Positions 1-8,073 of a stretch of DNA of 64,000 nt are shown piece by piece. Origin of the DNA: Exiguobacterium sp018617385 (GTDB lineage Bacteria > Bacillota > Bacilli > Exiguobacteriales > Exiguobacteriaceae); NCBI RefSeq assembly GCF_018617385.1, contig NZ_JACSKA010000001.1:248001-312000 (forward strand), in the 5' to 3' direction. Numbering within the stretch: position 1 is the stretch's first letter; each line of letters begins with the position of its first letter. The position numbers and the translations under genes were made by a program. Under the pieces are notes generated by a model. The model was not told the DNA's origin. It saw only the letters and a program-made list of their open reading frames with translations, and did no database searches.

Positions 1-337
1 CGGGGTGAAGCTACACGGGTTCAAGCACTATTCAGCGGAATTCGTAAAACCAGTCTGGTTCTTGCTTCCGATCAAATTGATCGAGGAGTTTGCGAACACG
101 TTGACGCTCGGTTTGCGTCTATACGGTAACATCTTTGCCGGTGAAATCATGATTACCATCATCTTGGGACTCGCGATTACAGCCGAAGGCGCACTCAACC
201 CGCTCGGTGCAATCTTTGCGGTCTTCCCAATGATTCTATGGCAAGGTTTCTCAATCTTTATCGGGGTTATCCAATCCTACATTTTCCTGACGCTTGCAAT
301 GGTGTACATCGGGCACAAAGCTTCGGCCGAACATTGA
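1..337 (+). CDS. atpB: ATP synthase Fo subunit a, C-terminal part (5' truncated by window edge)
   Basis: This is the proton-channel subunit a of the membrane Fo sector. Only the last ~110 residues are in the window, and the reading frame is open to base 2. The segment LTLGLRLYGNIFAGE carries the conserved arginine that faces the c-ring carboxylate. The final helices (SFIGVIQSYIFLTLAMVYIG) are typical of the subunit's C-terminus. It is followed at 65 bp by atpE in the standard operon order. The GTG at position 5 is internal and is not a start. Identification is by motif and context and is very secure. Confidence 0.97.
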   Translation, partial: GVKLHGFKHYSAEFVKPVWFLLPIKLIEEFANTLTLGLRLYGNIFAGEIMITIILGLAITAEGALNPLGAIFAVFPMILWQGFSIFIGVIQSYIFLTLAMVYIGHKASAEH

Positions 338-402
338 TTCGGACATCTCGCCAAAGCGTTACAAACAAATTATTTACTTAACTTTTAGGAGGAATATACA
401 CA

Positions 403-624
403 ATGGAACAACTTAATCTTCTCGCAACAGCACTTGTTATCGGACTTGGAGCACTCGCAGCTGGTATCGGTAACGGTTTGATCGTATACGGAACAGTACA
501 AGGACAAGCACGTCAACCAGAACTCAAAAACGAACTTCGTCAAACAATGTTCATCGGTATCGGTTTGGTTGAGGCCCTCCCGATCATCGGTGTGGCTGTC
601 GGTTTCCTTCTCCTCAACTCTTGA
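403..624 (+). CDS. atpE: ATP synthase Fo subunit c (ring proteolipid)
   Basis: This 73-residue hairpin protein forms the rotating c-ring. It has two membrane helices with a glycine-rich first helix (ALAAGIGNGL) and a polar loop (QARQPE). The ion-binding carboxylate is Glu57 in GLVEALPI. The residues around Glu57 look like a proton type rather than a sodium type, which is an inference. A strong AGGAGG site lies 10 bp before the ATG, as expected for the most highly translated subunit of the operon. Confidence 0.98.
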   Translation: MEQLNLLATALVIGLGALAAGIGNGLIVYGTVQGQARQPELKNELRQTMFIGIGLVEALPIIGVAVGFLLLNS

Positions 625-649
625 TTCCGAGTTAACGAGAATAGCATGA

Positions 650-668
650 GAGGGAGCACGTCTCCCTC
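650..668 (+). other. Intercistronic hairpin between atpE and atpF
   Basis: A 7-bp perfect stem (GAGGGAG / CTCCCTC) with a 5-nt loop (650-656 / 662-668) follows the atpE stop and precedes the atpF ribosome site. It has no tight U-run, so it looks more like an mRNA-stabilising or attenuating hairpin than a full terminator. Such a structure could help raise c-subunit output relative to downstream subunits; this role is an inference. Confidence 0.5.
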
Positions 669-695
669 ACTTATTTAGTCAAGAGGAGGGTATGC

Positions 696-1223
696 ATGGA
701 TACGATGATGATTGCAGCTGGTGCTGGCGGCGAAGGCCTCCGCATTCTGGATATGATCTTTACAATTTTCACATTCCTCGTACTCTTGGCCCTGTTGAAG
801 AAATTTGCTTGGGGACCACTCCTTGGAATGATGAGACAGCGTGAAGAGTATGTAGCGAACGAAATTGAACTCGCTGAAAAGAGCCGCAAAGATGCGGAAC
901 ATTATGTCGTTGAACAACGTGACGCACTCAGTGCAGCACGTACTGAGTCAAAAGAAATGCTCGACGCAAGCCGTCGACAAGCAGAAGCAGAACAAGCACG
1001 CTTGGTGGAGCAGGCGCGTTTGGAAGCCGAACAAATTAAAATCGAGGCAGAGAAAGCGATTGAGCGTGAGCGTGAGCTTGCGAAACAATCTCTTCAAACG
1101 GAAGTCGTCACACAGGCGCTTTCGGCAGCACGCCACGTCCTTCAATCAGACCTTAAAGGCGATGAAGCGAAACAACGTGCCCTCGTCACAGACTTCCTGT
1201 CTAAAGCGAAAGGTGCGAACTGA
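696..1223 (+). CDS. atpF: ATP synthase Fo subunit b (peripheral stalk)
   Basis: This 175-residue stator subunit links the membrane sector to F1. One N-terminal membrane helix (about residues 15-37) is followed by a long charged, alanine- and glutamate-rich coiled coil to the C-terminus, the normal b-subunit architecture and length. The ATG at 696 follows a GAGGAGGG site with good spacing. The stop overlaps the start of atpH by one base (TGATG), indicating translational coupling. Confidence 0.97.
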   Translation: MDTMMIAAGAGGEGLRILDMIFTIFTFLVLLALLKKFAWGPLLGMMRQREEYVANEIELAEKSRKDAEHYVVEQRDALSAARTESKEMLDASRRQAEAEQARLVEQARLEAEQIKIEAEKAIERERELAKQSLQTEVVTQALSAARHVLQSDLKGDEAKQRALVTDFLSKAKGAN

Positions 1224-1756
1224 TGAACGCATCACTAGCAAAACGCTATGCCAAAGCGCTCTTCGACTTAGCGCGGGAACAAGGCACGCTCGACCAAGTC
1301 GAAGCGGAAGTGCGTCTGCTCGATGAAGTGCTCCACGCGACTCCTGAACTCATGGATCTCTTAACGAATCCGGCAGTCAGTGACAGCGAGCTTGCACAGC
1401 TTTTAAAAGACAGCTTTGGTGATATGACGGCGATTGTCGTGAACACACTTCTTGTCATGGTCGAAAACGACCGTGCGGCAGAGGTTCGCGCATTGCCACG
1501 TTACGTCCGCGAATTGATCAACGACTACCGTGGGATTGCAGAGGGTATTGTCACAAGCGCCTACCCGTTGTCGGCAACAGACTTGAAAGACGTCGAACTC
1601 GTCTTCGGACAGAAGCTCGGGAAGACGCTCCAATTGAAGAACGTCGTCGATGAAGAAGTCATCGGTGGACTCCGTGTCCAAGTCGGATACACGACGTACG
1701 ATGATACGATCGAAACGAAATTGACACGCCTTGAGCGTGAATTGTTGAATGCGTAA
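1223..1756 (+). CDS. atpH: ATP synthase F1 subunit delta
   Basis: This 177-residue OSCP-type subunit joins the b stalk to the top of the alpha/beta hexamer. The N-terminal helical domain begins with the family signature ANASLAKRYAKALFDLA-like segment, here LAKRYAKALFDLAREQG. The C-terminal part contains the conserved IGGLRVQVGYTTYDDTIETKL stretch (given here only as a landmark near residues 147-167). It overlaps atpF by one base and ends 18 bp before the atpA start, consistent with one operon. Confidence 0.96.
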   Translation: MNASLAKRYAKALFDLAREQGTLDQVEAEVRLLDEVLHATPELMDLLTNPAVSDSELAQLLKDSFGDMTAIVVNTLLVMVENDRAAEVRALPRYVRELINDYRGIAEGIVTSAYPLSATDLKDVELVFGQKLGKTLQLKNVVDEEVIGGLRVQVGYTTYDDTIETKLTRLERELLNA

Positions 1757-1774
1757 GAAATAGGGGTGAATTCA

Positions 1775-3283
1775 ATGACAATCAAAGCTGAAGAAATCAG
1801 CGCCCTGCTAAAAGAACGAATCGCTTCGTACGGTTCTGAAATCGAGGTCAGCGAGACAGGTACAGTCATTCAAGTAGGTGACGGTATCGCTCGTGCACAC
1901 GGACTCGATAACGTTATGGCGGGGGAACTCGTAGAGTTCTCTAACGGCGTAATGGGCTTGGCGCAAAACTTAGAAGAAGGTAACGTCGGGATTATCATCC
2001 TTGGCGATTACAAAGGGATCAAAGAAGGCGACTCTGTCAAACGTACAGGTCGCATCATGGAAGTTCCAGTTGGTGAGGCACTCCTCGGACGTGTCGTCAA
2101 CCCACTCGGACAACCAATCGATGGTCTTGGACCAATCGTAACTGACACGTATAACCCGATTGAGCGTAAAGCTTACGGCGTTATGGCACGTAAATCGGTT
2201 CACGAACCACTTCAAACAGGAATTAAGGCGATTGACGCCCTCGTTCCAATCGGTCGTGGTCAGCGTGAGCTCATCATCGGTGACCGTCAGACAGGTAAAA
2301 CATCTGTTGCCATCGATACGATCATCAACCAAAAAGAAGAGAACATGATTTGTATCTACGTTGCCATCGGTCAGAAAGAATCGACTGTACGTGGCGTAGT
2401 AGAGACGCTTCGTCAAAACGGCGCACTCGATTACACAATCGTCGTTTCGGCATCGGCATCACAGCCGGCACCACTTCTTTACCTCGCACCATTCGCTGGG
2501 GTATCGATGGGTGAGTACTTCATGGACCGCGGACAACACGTCCTCGTCGTTTATGATGACCTTTCGAAACAAGCGGCAGCTTACCGTGAGCTCTCGCTCC
2601 TTCTCCGTCGCCCTCCAGGCCGCGAAGCCTACCCAGGGGATGTCTTCTACCTCCACTCACGCCTTCTTGAGCGTGCAGCGAAGTTGAACGACGAACTCGG
2701 CGGTGGTTCATTGACAGCACTTCCGTTCATCGAGACACAAGCATCGGATATCTCAGCATATATCCCGACAAACGTTATCTCGATCACAGACGGTCAGATC
2801 TTCCTTCAGTCGGACCTCTTCTTCTCTGGGGTACGCCCAGCGATCAACGCCGGTCTCTCGGTATCGCGTGTTGGTGGTTCGGCACAGGTGAAAGCGATGA
2901 AGAAAGTTGCTGGTACACTTCGTCTTGACCTCGCGTCTTACCGTGAGCTCGAAGCGTTCGCTCAGTTCGGATCAGATCTCGACAAAGCGACACAATCGAA
3001 GTTGAACCGTGGTCAGCGTACGGTTGAAGTCTTGAAACAAGACTTGAACGCACCGCTTTCTGTAGACAAGCAAGTCATCATCATCTACGCACTCACGAAA
3101 GGTCATCTCGATGACATCCCAGTCACAGACATCCGTCGTTTCGAAACAGAAATGAACGCATGGCTCGACCAAAACCGTAAAGACCTCTGCCGTGAAATCC
3201 GTCAGACAGGAAACCTTCCTTCAGACGAGGCAATGGTCGACGCAATTACGGAATTCAAAAAGACGTTCTCGCCATCGGTTTAA
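1775..3283 (+). CDS. atpA: ATP synthase F1 subunit alpha
   Basis: This is the non-catalytic nucleotide-binding subunit of the F1 hexamer, 502 residues. The Walker A motif GDRQTGKT lies near residue 169 and the family signature PAINAGLSVSRVGG near residue 360. The frame can be opened from a GTG at 1766, but that codon lies inside the ribosome site (AGGGGTG). The ATG at 1775 gives the usual MTIKAEEISALLK N-terminus with correct spacing, so that start was chosen. It sits between atpH and atpG in the canonical order. Confidence 0.98.
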   Translation: MTIKAEEISALLKERIASYGSEIEVSETGTVIQVGDGIARAHGLDNVMAGELVEFSNGVMGLAQNLEEGNVGIIILGDYKGIKEGDSVKRTGRIMEVPVGEALLGRVVNPLGQPIDGLGPIVTDTYNPIERKAYGVMARKSVHEPLQTGIKAIDALVPIGRGQRELIIGDRQTGKTSVAIDTIINQKEENMICIYVAIGQKESTVRGVVETLRQNGALDYTIVVSASASQPAPLLYLAPFAGVSMGEYFMDRGQHVLVVYDDLSKQAAAYRELSLLLRRPPGREAYPGDVFYLHSRLLERAAKLNDELGGGSLTALPFIETQASDISAYIPTNVISITDGQIFLQSDLFFSGVRPAINAGLSVSRVGGSAQVKAMKKVAGTLRLDLASYRELEAFAQFGSDLDKATQSKLNRGQRTVEVLKQDLNAPLSVDKQVIIIYALTKGHLDDIPVTDIRRFETEMNAWLDQNRKDLCREIRQTGNLPSDEAMVDAITEFKKTFSPSV

Positions 3284-3319
3284 TCCGGTGACGAGCGTCT
3301 ATTAAGGTGGTGAATCGAA

Positions 3320-4177
3320 ATGGCATCATTACGTGAGATCCAGATGCGGATCACCTCGACCCAAAGCACGAAGCAAATCACGAAAGCGATGAACATGGTG
3401 TCGGCATCGAAGTTGAACCGGGCCCAAGGGAACAACGCCAACTTCAAGCCGTACATGGACAAGTTGCAAGAAGTCATCTCGTCGATCGCCGGTGGTACAT
3501 CAGGCGCGACACACCCGATGCTTCAAGTACGTCCCGTCAAACGGACTGGTTATATCGTCATCACGTCAGACCGCGGACTCGCAGGTGGATACAACGCCAG
3601 CGTCTTGCGTGACGTGTACCGTGAACTCAAAGACAAGCACACATCAACAGATGAGTATCGTCTTTACGTAATCGGGAAAGTCGGTGTCCAGTTCTTCAAG
3701 TCACGCAACATTCCGGTGTATAGCGCGATGACAGGGCTAAACGACCAACCAACTTTTGTTGAAGTCGCAGAAATCGTCAAACAGACGGTAGGTGCCTTCA
3801 GCGAGGGCGAGATTGATGAATTGAAGCTCTGCTACAACTCGTTTATCTCGGTCATCAGCCAAGAAGTGAAGATTCAACAATTGCTCCCGCTCGGGGATAT
3901 CGAACAGTCCGCATCCAATGTGATGTATGAATACGAACCAGAAGAAGAAACGATCTTAGCGGCGCTCCTCCCACGTTATGCGGAAGGACTCATCTACGGC
4001 GCATTGCTCGATGCGAAAGTGTCAGAGCACGCAGCCCGGATGACGGCGATGTCGAGTGCGACAGACAATGCGGATGAACTCATTCGCGGACTCAAGCTCA
4101 AATTCAACCGCGCGCGTCAAGCAGCGATCACACAAGAAATCACAGAGATTGTCGGAGGTGCGTCGGCGCTTGAATAA
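3320..4177 (+). CDS. atpG: ATP synthase F1 subunit gamma (central rotor shaft)
   Basis: This 285-residue protein forms the coiled-coil rotor inside the alpha/beta hexamer. The N-terminal helix (REIQMRITSTQSTKQITKAM) and the C-terminal helix (ARMTAMSSATDNADELI, then RARQAAITQEITEIVGGA) are the two conserved halves of the shaft. The central Rossmann-like domain contains ITSDRGLAGGYNASV. An AGGTGG site precedes the ATG. Length and order are standard. Confidence 0.98.
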   Translation: MASLREIQMRITSTQSTKQITKAMNMVSASKLNRAQGNNANFKPYMDKLQEVISSIAGGTSGATHPMLQVRPVKRTGYIVITSDRGLAGGYNASVLRDVYRELKDKHTSTDEYRLYVIGKVGVQFFKSRNIPVYSAMTGLNDQPTFVEVAEIVKQTVGAFSEGEIDELKLCYNSFISVISQEVKIQQLLPLGDIEQSASNVMYEYEPEEETILAALLPRYAEGLIYGALLDAKVSEHAARMTAMSSATDNADELIRGLKLKFNRARQAAITQEITEIVGGASALE

Positions 4178-4211
4178 GCGCACGCCCTCTAGATTGTAGG
4201 AGGCTAACACG

Positions 4212-5630
4212 ATGAACGAATACGGCATGAAAGGCCGCGTAGTCGCAGTCATGGGCCCAGTTATCGACGTAAAGTTCGACAACCACTTACCGAACATCTA
4301 CAACGCTCTCAAAGTCACACATGTGGCAGCGACAGCGGACGATGTTAGTGTCGACTTGACGCTCGAAGTAGCTGTTCACCTTGGTGACGACACGGTCCGT
4401 ACGATTGCGATGGACTCAACTGACGGCGTTCGCCGCGGTATGGAAGTACTTGACTTAGGTTCACCGATTTCGGTACCAGTTGGAGAAGCGACACTTGGAC
4501 GTGTCTTCAACGTTCTCGGTAACCCAATCGATGATAAAGAAGTGGCAGCTGACGTGCTTCGTGCACCGATTCACCGTCAAGCGCCAACATTTGACGAATT
4601 GTCAACGAAAGTTGAAATCCTTGAAACAGGGATCAAAGTCGTCGACCTTCTCGCACCATACATCAAAGGTGGTAAAATCGGCCTCTTCGGTGGTGCCGGT
4701 GTAGGGAAGACCGTCCTCATCCAGGAACTCATCAACAACATCGCGCAAGAGCACAGCGGGATTTCTGTATTCGCAGGAGTCGGTGAGCGTACGCGTGAAG
4801 GAAATGACTTGTTCCACGAGATGACGGACTCAGGCGTTATCAAGCAAACAGCGATGGTCTTCGGTCAGATGAACGAACCACCTGGTGCACGTCTCCGTGT
4901 TGCCTTGACTGGTTTGACAATGGCAGAATACTTCCGTGACGAGCAAGGACAAGACGTTCTTCTCTTCGTTGATAACATCTTCCGTTTCACACAAGCAGGT
5001 TCTGAGGTTTCGGCCCTTCTTGGACGTATGCCATCGGCGGTAGGTTACCAGCCGACGCTTGCGACTGAAATGGGTATGCTTCAAGAGCGAATCACATCGA
5101 CTGCAAAAGGATCGGTTACATCGATTCAAGCGGTTTATGTACCAGCCGATGACTATACGGACCCGGCTCCGGCAACAACGTTCGCTCACCTTGATGCAAC
5201 AACAAACCTTGAGCGTCGTCTTTCGGAGATGGGGATTTACCCAGCCGTTGACCCGCTCGCATCGACTTCACGTGCCCTCTCTCCTGAAATCGTAGGGAAA
5301 GAGCACTATGAGGTCGCACGTAACGTTCAACAGACGCTTCAGCGTTATAAAGAACTTCAAGACATCATCGCCATCCTCGGGATGGACGAGTTGTCTGAAG
5401 ACGATAAACTCACGGTTCACCGTGCACGTCGTATTCAGTTCTTCTTATCACAAAACTTCCACGTGGCTGAGCAGTTCACGGGCCAAAAAGGTTCGTACGT
5501 GCCAGTCAAAGAGACAGTACGCGGCTTCAAAGAGATCCTCGAAGGTAAACACGACGATCTTCCTGAAGATGCATTCCGTCTCGTCGGTCCAATCGAAGAC
5601 GTCATCGAAAAAGCGAAGACGTTGGTCTAA
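4212..5630 (+). CDS. atpD: ATP synthase F1 subunit beta (catalytic)
   Basis: This is the catalytic subunit that makes ATP from ADP and phosphate, 472 residues. The Walker A motif GGAGVGKT spans residues 160-167, followed by the catalytic glutamate in GVGERTREGND. The Walker B region is DVLLFVDNIFRF and the family signature PAVDPLASTSRALSP is present. A GTAGGAGG-type site precedes the ATG. There are no unusual substitutions at key positions. Confidence 0.99.
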   Translation: MNEYGMKGRVVAVMGPVIDVKFDNHLPNIYNALKVTHVAATADDVSVDLTLEVAVHLGDDTVRTIAMDSTDGVRRGMEVLDLGSPISVPVGEATLGRVFNVLGNPIDDKEVAADVLRAPIHRQAPTFDELSTKVEILETGIKVVDLLAPYIKGGKIGLFGGAGVGKTVLIQELINNIAQEHSGISVFAGVGERTREGNDLFHEMTDSGVIKQTAMVFGQMNEPPGARLRVALTGLTMAEYFRDEQGQDVLLFVDNIFRFTQAGSEVSALLGRMPSAVGYQPTLATEMGMLQERITSTAKGSVTSIQAVYVPADDYTDPAPATTFAHLDATTNLERRLSEMGIYPAVDPLASTSRALSPEIVGKEHYEVARNVQQTLQRYKELQDIIAILGMDELSEDDKLTVHRARRIQFFLSQNFHVAEQFTGQKGSYVPVKETVRGFKEILEGKHDDLPEDAFRLVGPIEDVIEKAKTLV

Positions 5631-5658
5631 GACCTACGCGGAAGGGGGAAACTAGACG

Positions 5659-6069
5659 ATGAATACTGTTCACGTCAACGTCGTCACCCCGGATGGTGCA
5701 GCCTTTGAAGGGGACGCACGAATGGTCATCGCCAAATCGGTCACTGGTGAGCTCGGTATCTTACCGAAGCACATCCCGATGGTGACGCCACTCGACGTCT
5801 CAGTCCTCAAGCTGCGCCACGAAGATGGTGGACGCACGCTGATCGCAATCAGCGGCGGTTTCATGGAAGTTCGTCCCGACACGGTGACGATCTTAGCTGA
5901 AACAGCCGAAATGGCGGATAAGATTGACTATGACCGCGCTTCTGCGGCGAAGGTTCGTGCCGAGCGTCGTCTTCAAGACACGAAACTCTCGGAACTCGAA
6001 TTCCGTCGTGCAGAACTTGCGCTCAAAAAAGCGATCAACCGCTTAAGCATTCGCGATATGAAAGAATAA
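5659..6069 (+). CDS. atpC: ATP synthase F1 subunit epsilon
   Basis: This 136-residue subunit couples gamma to the c-ring and can inhibit ATP hydrolysis. The N-terminal beta-sandwich carries VNVVTPDGAAFEGDARMVIA and GELGILPKHIPMVTPL. The C-terminal helical hairpin (residues ~88-136) is rich in Arg, Ala and Glu. It is the last gene of the atp operon and is followed directly by a strong terminator. Confidence 0.97.
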   Translation: MNTVHVNVVTPDGAAFEGDARMVIAKSVTGELGILPKHIPMVTPLDVSVLKLRHEDGGRTLIAISGGFMEVRPDTVTILAETAEMADKIDYDRASAAKVRAERRLQDTKLSELEFRRAELALKKAINRLSIRDMKE

Positions 6070-6073
6070 GAAT

Positions 6074-6104
6074 GACTCTCACACGAAAGTGTGGGAGTTT
6101 TTTT
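6074..6104 (+). terminator. Rho-independent terminator of the atp operon
   Basis: The stem ACTCtCACAC / GTGTGgGAGT has a GAAA tetraloop and is followed by seven T residues. It starts 5 bp after the atpC stop and closes the ATP synthase operon. Confidence 0.93.
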
Positions 6105-6157
6105 GTTGGTTCTGGAAAAGATGGGTCTTTTGTCGTGCTTCTAAATGACGGGACTAG

Positions 6158-6185
6158 TAAAAAATATATGGGAGAAGACCGATAA
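6158..6185 (+). promoter_or_regulatory. Candidate SigD (flagellar sigma) promoter
   Basis: TAAA at 6158 and ACCGATAA at 6178 are separated by 16 bp. The SigD consensus is TAAA-N14/16-GCCGATAT. The site lies 35 bp before the EAL-HDOD gene. The match is partial, so this is only a candidate. Confidence 0.35.
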
Positions 6186-6219
6186 TAAAGGTGGGAACTA
6201 CCGTAAAGGAGATTAGGGA

Positions 6220-7410
6220 ATGAAAGTTTACGTTGCGCGACAACCAATTTTTGACCAACAATTACGCGTTTGCGGCTACGAATTGTTATATCGCCGCAGC
6301 GAAAATAATATTTTTGAGAATGTAGATGATTCGTTAGCAACGGCTGACGTCATTCATAACGCGTACCTTGTGTTCAATTTTCGGGAATTGACAGAAGGGA
6401 CGCGTGCGTTCATCAACTTCCCTCAGACGTTGATTGAAGGGGAGGTGCCTTCGTTGCTACCCCGTCAATCGCTCGTCGTCGAAGTGCTCGAACATGTCGA
6501 ACCGACGGAAAAAGTATTACAGTCTCTCCGCTCGTTGAGACGTCAAGGTTATACGATTGCATTGGATGATTTCGTATTTGAAGAGAAGTATCGCCCATTG
6601 ATTGGACTCGCCGACATCATCAAAATCGACTATCAAGCGACCCCGGTGGACCAGCAGCAAAAATTGATTGATGCGCTCGGACACCGAGTCGAATTTTTGG
6701 CGGAAAAAATCGAGACACCCGCAGAGTACGAGATTGCGAAACGACTCGGATATAAGATGTTCCAAGGATACTTCTTTAGTCGCCCCATCGTGGTGCACGG
6801 GGCTGAAGTCCATCCGTTACGTCACACGCTCATTGAAGTGTTAAAAGAGCTCGATCGTCCGGAACCGAGCTTCCGACGGATCTCATCGCAAATTGAGCGA
6901 AGTGTCGACTTATCCTATAAGATGCTCCGCTCAGTCAATACGGTGTATCAAAAAGGTCGACATACCATTCAATCCATCGAGCAAGCCGTCGCACGAATCG
7001 GACTAGATGAGTTGAAACGATGGTCGTATTTGATGCTCTTACGGGAGATGCAAACCTCTGAATCGAAAGAACTGATCAAACAGAGTGTCATCCGCGGAAA
7101 AATGATGGAGTTGATTGCGGAGGATACATTGACAGATGTATTACCGTTTGATGCATTCATTACAGGAATCTTCTCATCACTCGACGTCATTCTCGATGAG
7201 GCGATGCAAACGTTGATTGCAGAGCTTCCGGTGTCGCCTCTTGTTAAGGCAGCGTTACTCGGTAAACAGAATGGTTTGCGAAAGTTGTTAGAGGATGTGG
7301 TCGCCTACGAACAGTTGACGATCCCACTCCATAACACAGATTCGGATTGGTCTCAATATTACGTCGAAGCGATTCGCTGGTCTCGTAGCCTTGACGAATC
7401 GATTGAATAA
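6220..7410 (+). CDS. EAL-like / HDOD signalling protein (YuxH type)
   Basis: This 396-residue protein has a degenerate EAL phosphodiesterase-like domain (about residues 1-200) followed by an HDOD domain (about 205-390). Several EAL landmarks survive in altered form: YELLYRR for the EAL motif, EVLEHV, ALDDF, IKIDY, AEKIET and FQGYFF. This pattern fits the YuxH family, in which c-di-GMP hydrolysis is doubtful. The N-terminus VARQPIFDQQLRVCGYELL is typical of the family. It is monocistronic between two terminators, with a possible SigD promoter upstream, suggesting a link to motility (inference). Confidence 0.85.
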   Translation: MKVYVARQPIFDQQLRVCGYELLYRRSENNIFENVDDSLATADVIHNAYLVFNFRELTEGTRAFINFPQTLIEGEVPSLLPRQSLVVEVLEHVEPTEKVLQSLRSLRRQGYTIALDDFVFEEKYRPLIGLADIIKIDYQATPVDQQQKLIDALGHRVEFLAEKIETPAEYEIAKRLGYKMFQGYFFSRPIVVHGAEVHPLRHTLIEVLKELDRPEPSFRRISSQIERSVDLSYKMLRSVNTVYQKGRHTIQSIEQAVARIGLDELKRWSYLMLLREMQTSESKELIKQSVIRGKMMELIAEDTLTDVLPFDAFITGIFSSLDVILDEAMQTLIAELPVSPLVKAALLGKQNGLRKLLEDVVAYEQLTIPLHNTDSDWSQYYVEAIRWSRSLDESIE

Positions 7411-7425
7411 TGTTTGAAATATGTG

Positions 7426-7475
7426 AGGGGCGTCAATTACTGTAGTAAGGCCTTACTGCTGATGACGTCCCTTTT
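7426..7475 (+). terminator. Terminator after the EAL-HDOD gene
   Basis: Outer arms AGGGGCGTCA / TGACGTCCCT close over an inner palindrome AGTAAGGCCTTACT and are followed by TTTT. It lies 15 bp after the stop. Confidence 0.75.
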
Positions 7476-7610
7476 GGTGTGCTTGTAGAGAAAGCGAGTT
7501 GATCGAATGGTTCAAACCGCTCGAAGCTTAAGACCCTAAGTCTTTTTTTCTCTAACATGTCATGATATGATTGAAAATGGTACGAATTTTAGAAAAGAGG
7601 GGAATCGTCG

Positions 7611-7829
7611 ATGGTCAATACCGTATTTTCGCTAGCGATTTATATCATAGCGATCTACGTTGCTTGGTGGGCACTCTTACCCGTCAAATGGGACAAGGTG
7701 CTCAATCAAGTGAGGAGTCCGCAAGCTGCTGTCTTGCGCGTCCTCGTAGCGGTTGTCTTCGGTTCGCTGATTGCCCAGTTCTTTTTGGAGTATATTCGAC
7801 TGGCGCAGGCGCTCGCACCTATACAGTAG
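7611..7829 (+). CDS. ywzB: DUF1146 family small membrane protein (YwzB-like)
   Basis: This 72-residue protein has two predicted membrane helices (about residues 4-24 and 43-63) joined by a short loop with VKWDKVL. Its position between the atp operon and murA matches ywzB in Bacillus. The ATG at 7611 follows a GAGGGGA-type site. The function of the family is unknown. The overlapping longer frame starting at 7571 in another phase lacks any family signature and was dropped. Confidence 0.8.
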   Translation: MVNTVFSLAIYIIAIYVAWWALLPVKWDKVLNQVRSPQAAVLRVLVAVVFGSLIAQFFLEYIRLAQALAPIQ

Positions 7830-7881
7830 TCGCAGAATATTTAACAAACTGTAATCCTGCTGTAACGACTCCTATATGATT

Positions 7882-7919
7882 ATCATGTAGGATAAATTCG
7901 TCTGACATGATGTTTTTTT
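7882..7919 (+). terminator. Probable terminator between ywzB and murA
   Basis: A 7-bp stem (ATCATGT / ACATGAT) with a 16-nt loop is followed by seven T residues. The large loop makes it weaker than the others in the window. It could also act as an attenuator ahead of murA. Confidence 0.55.
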
Positions 7920-8073
7920 CATTCAGTTTGCACTTATTTATTATTCAGCTTGATTAATGAATGAAAAATCATCACGTTTTGCAAACCATTCAAATAATCG
8001 ACATCATCACATCCGGAATCGGATATCGACGCACTATATAAAAAAACAATGAAGTTGGAGGACAAAGAGAGAT

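Noticed and set aside
7571..7879. 102-codon plus-strand frame overlapping ywzB
   Set aside because: The ywzB frame has a DUF1146-like pattern, a ribosome site and conserved synteny; the longer frame does not.
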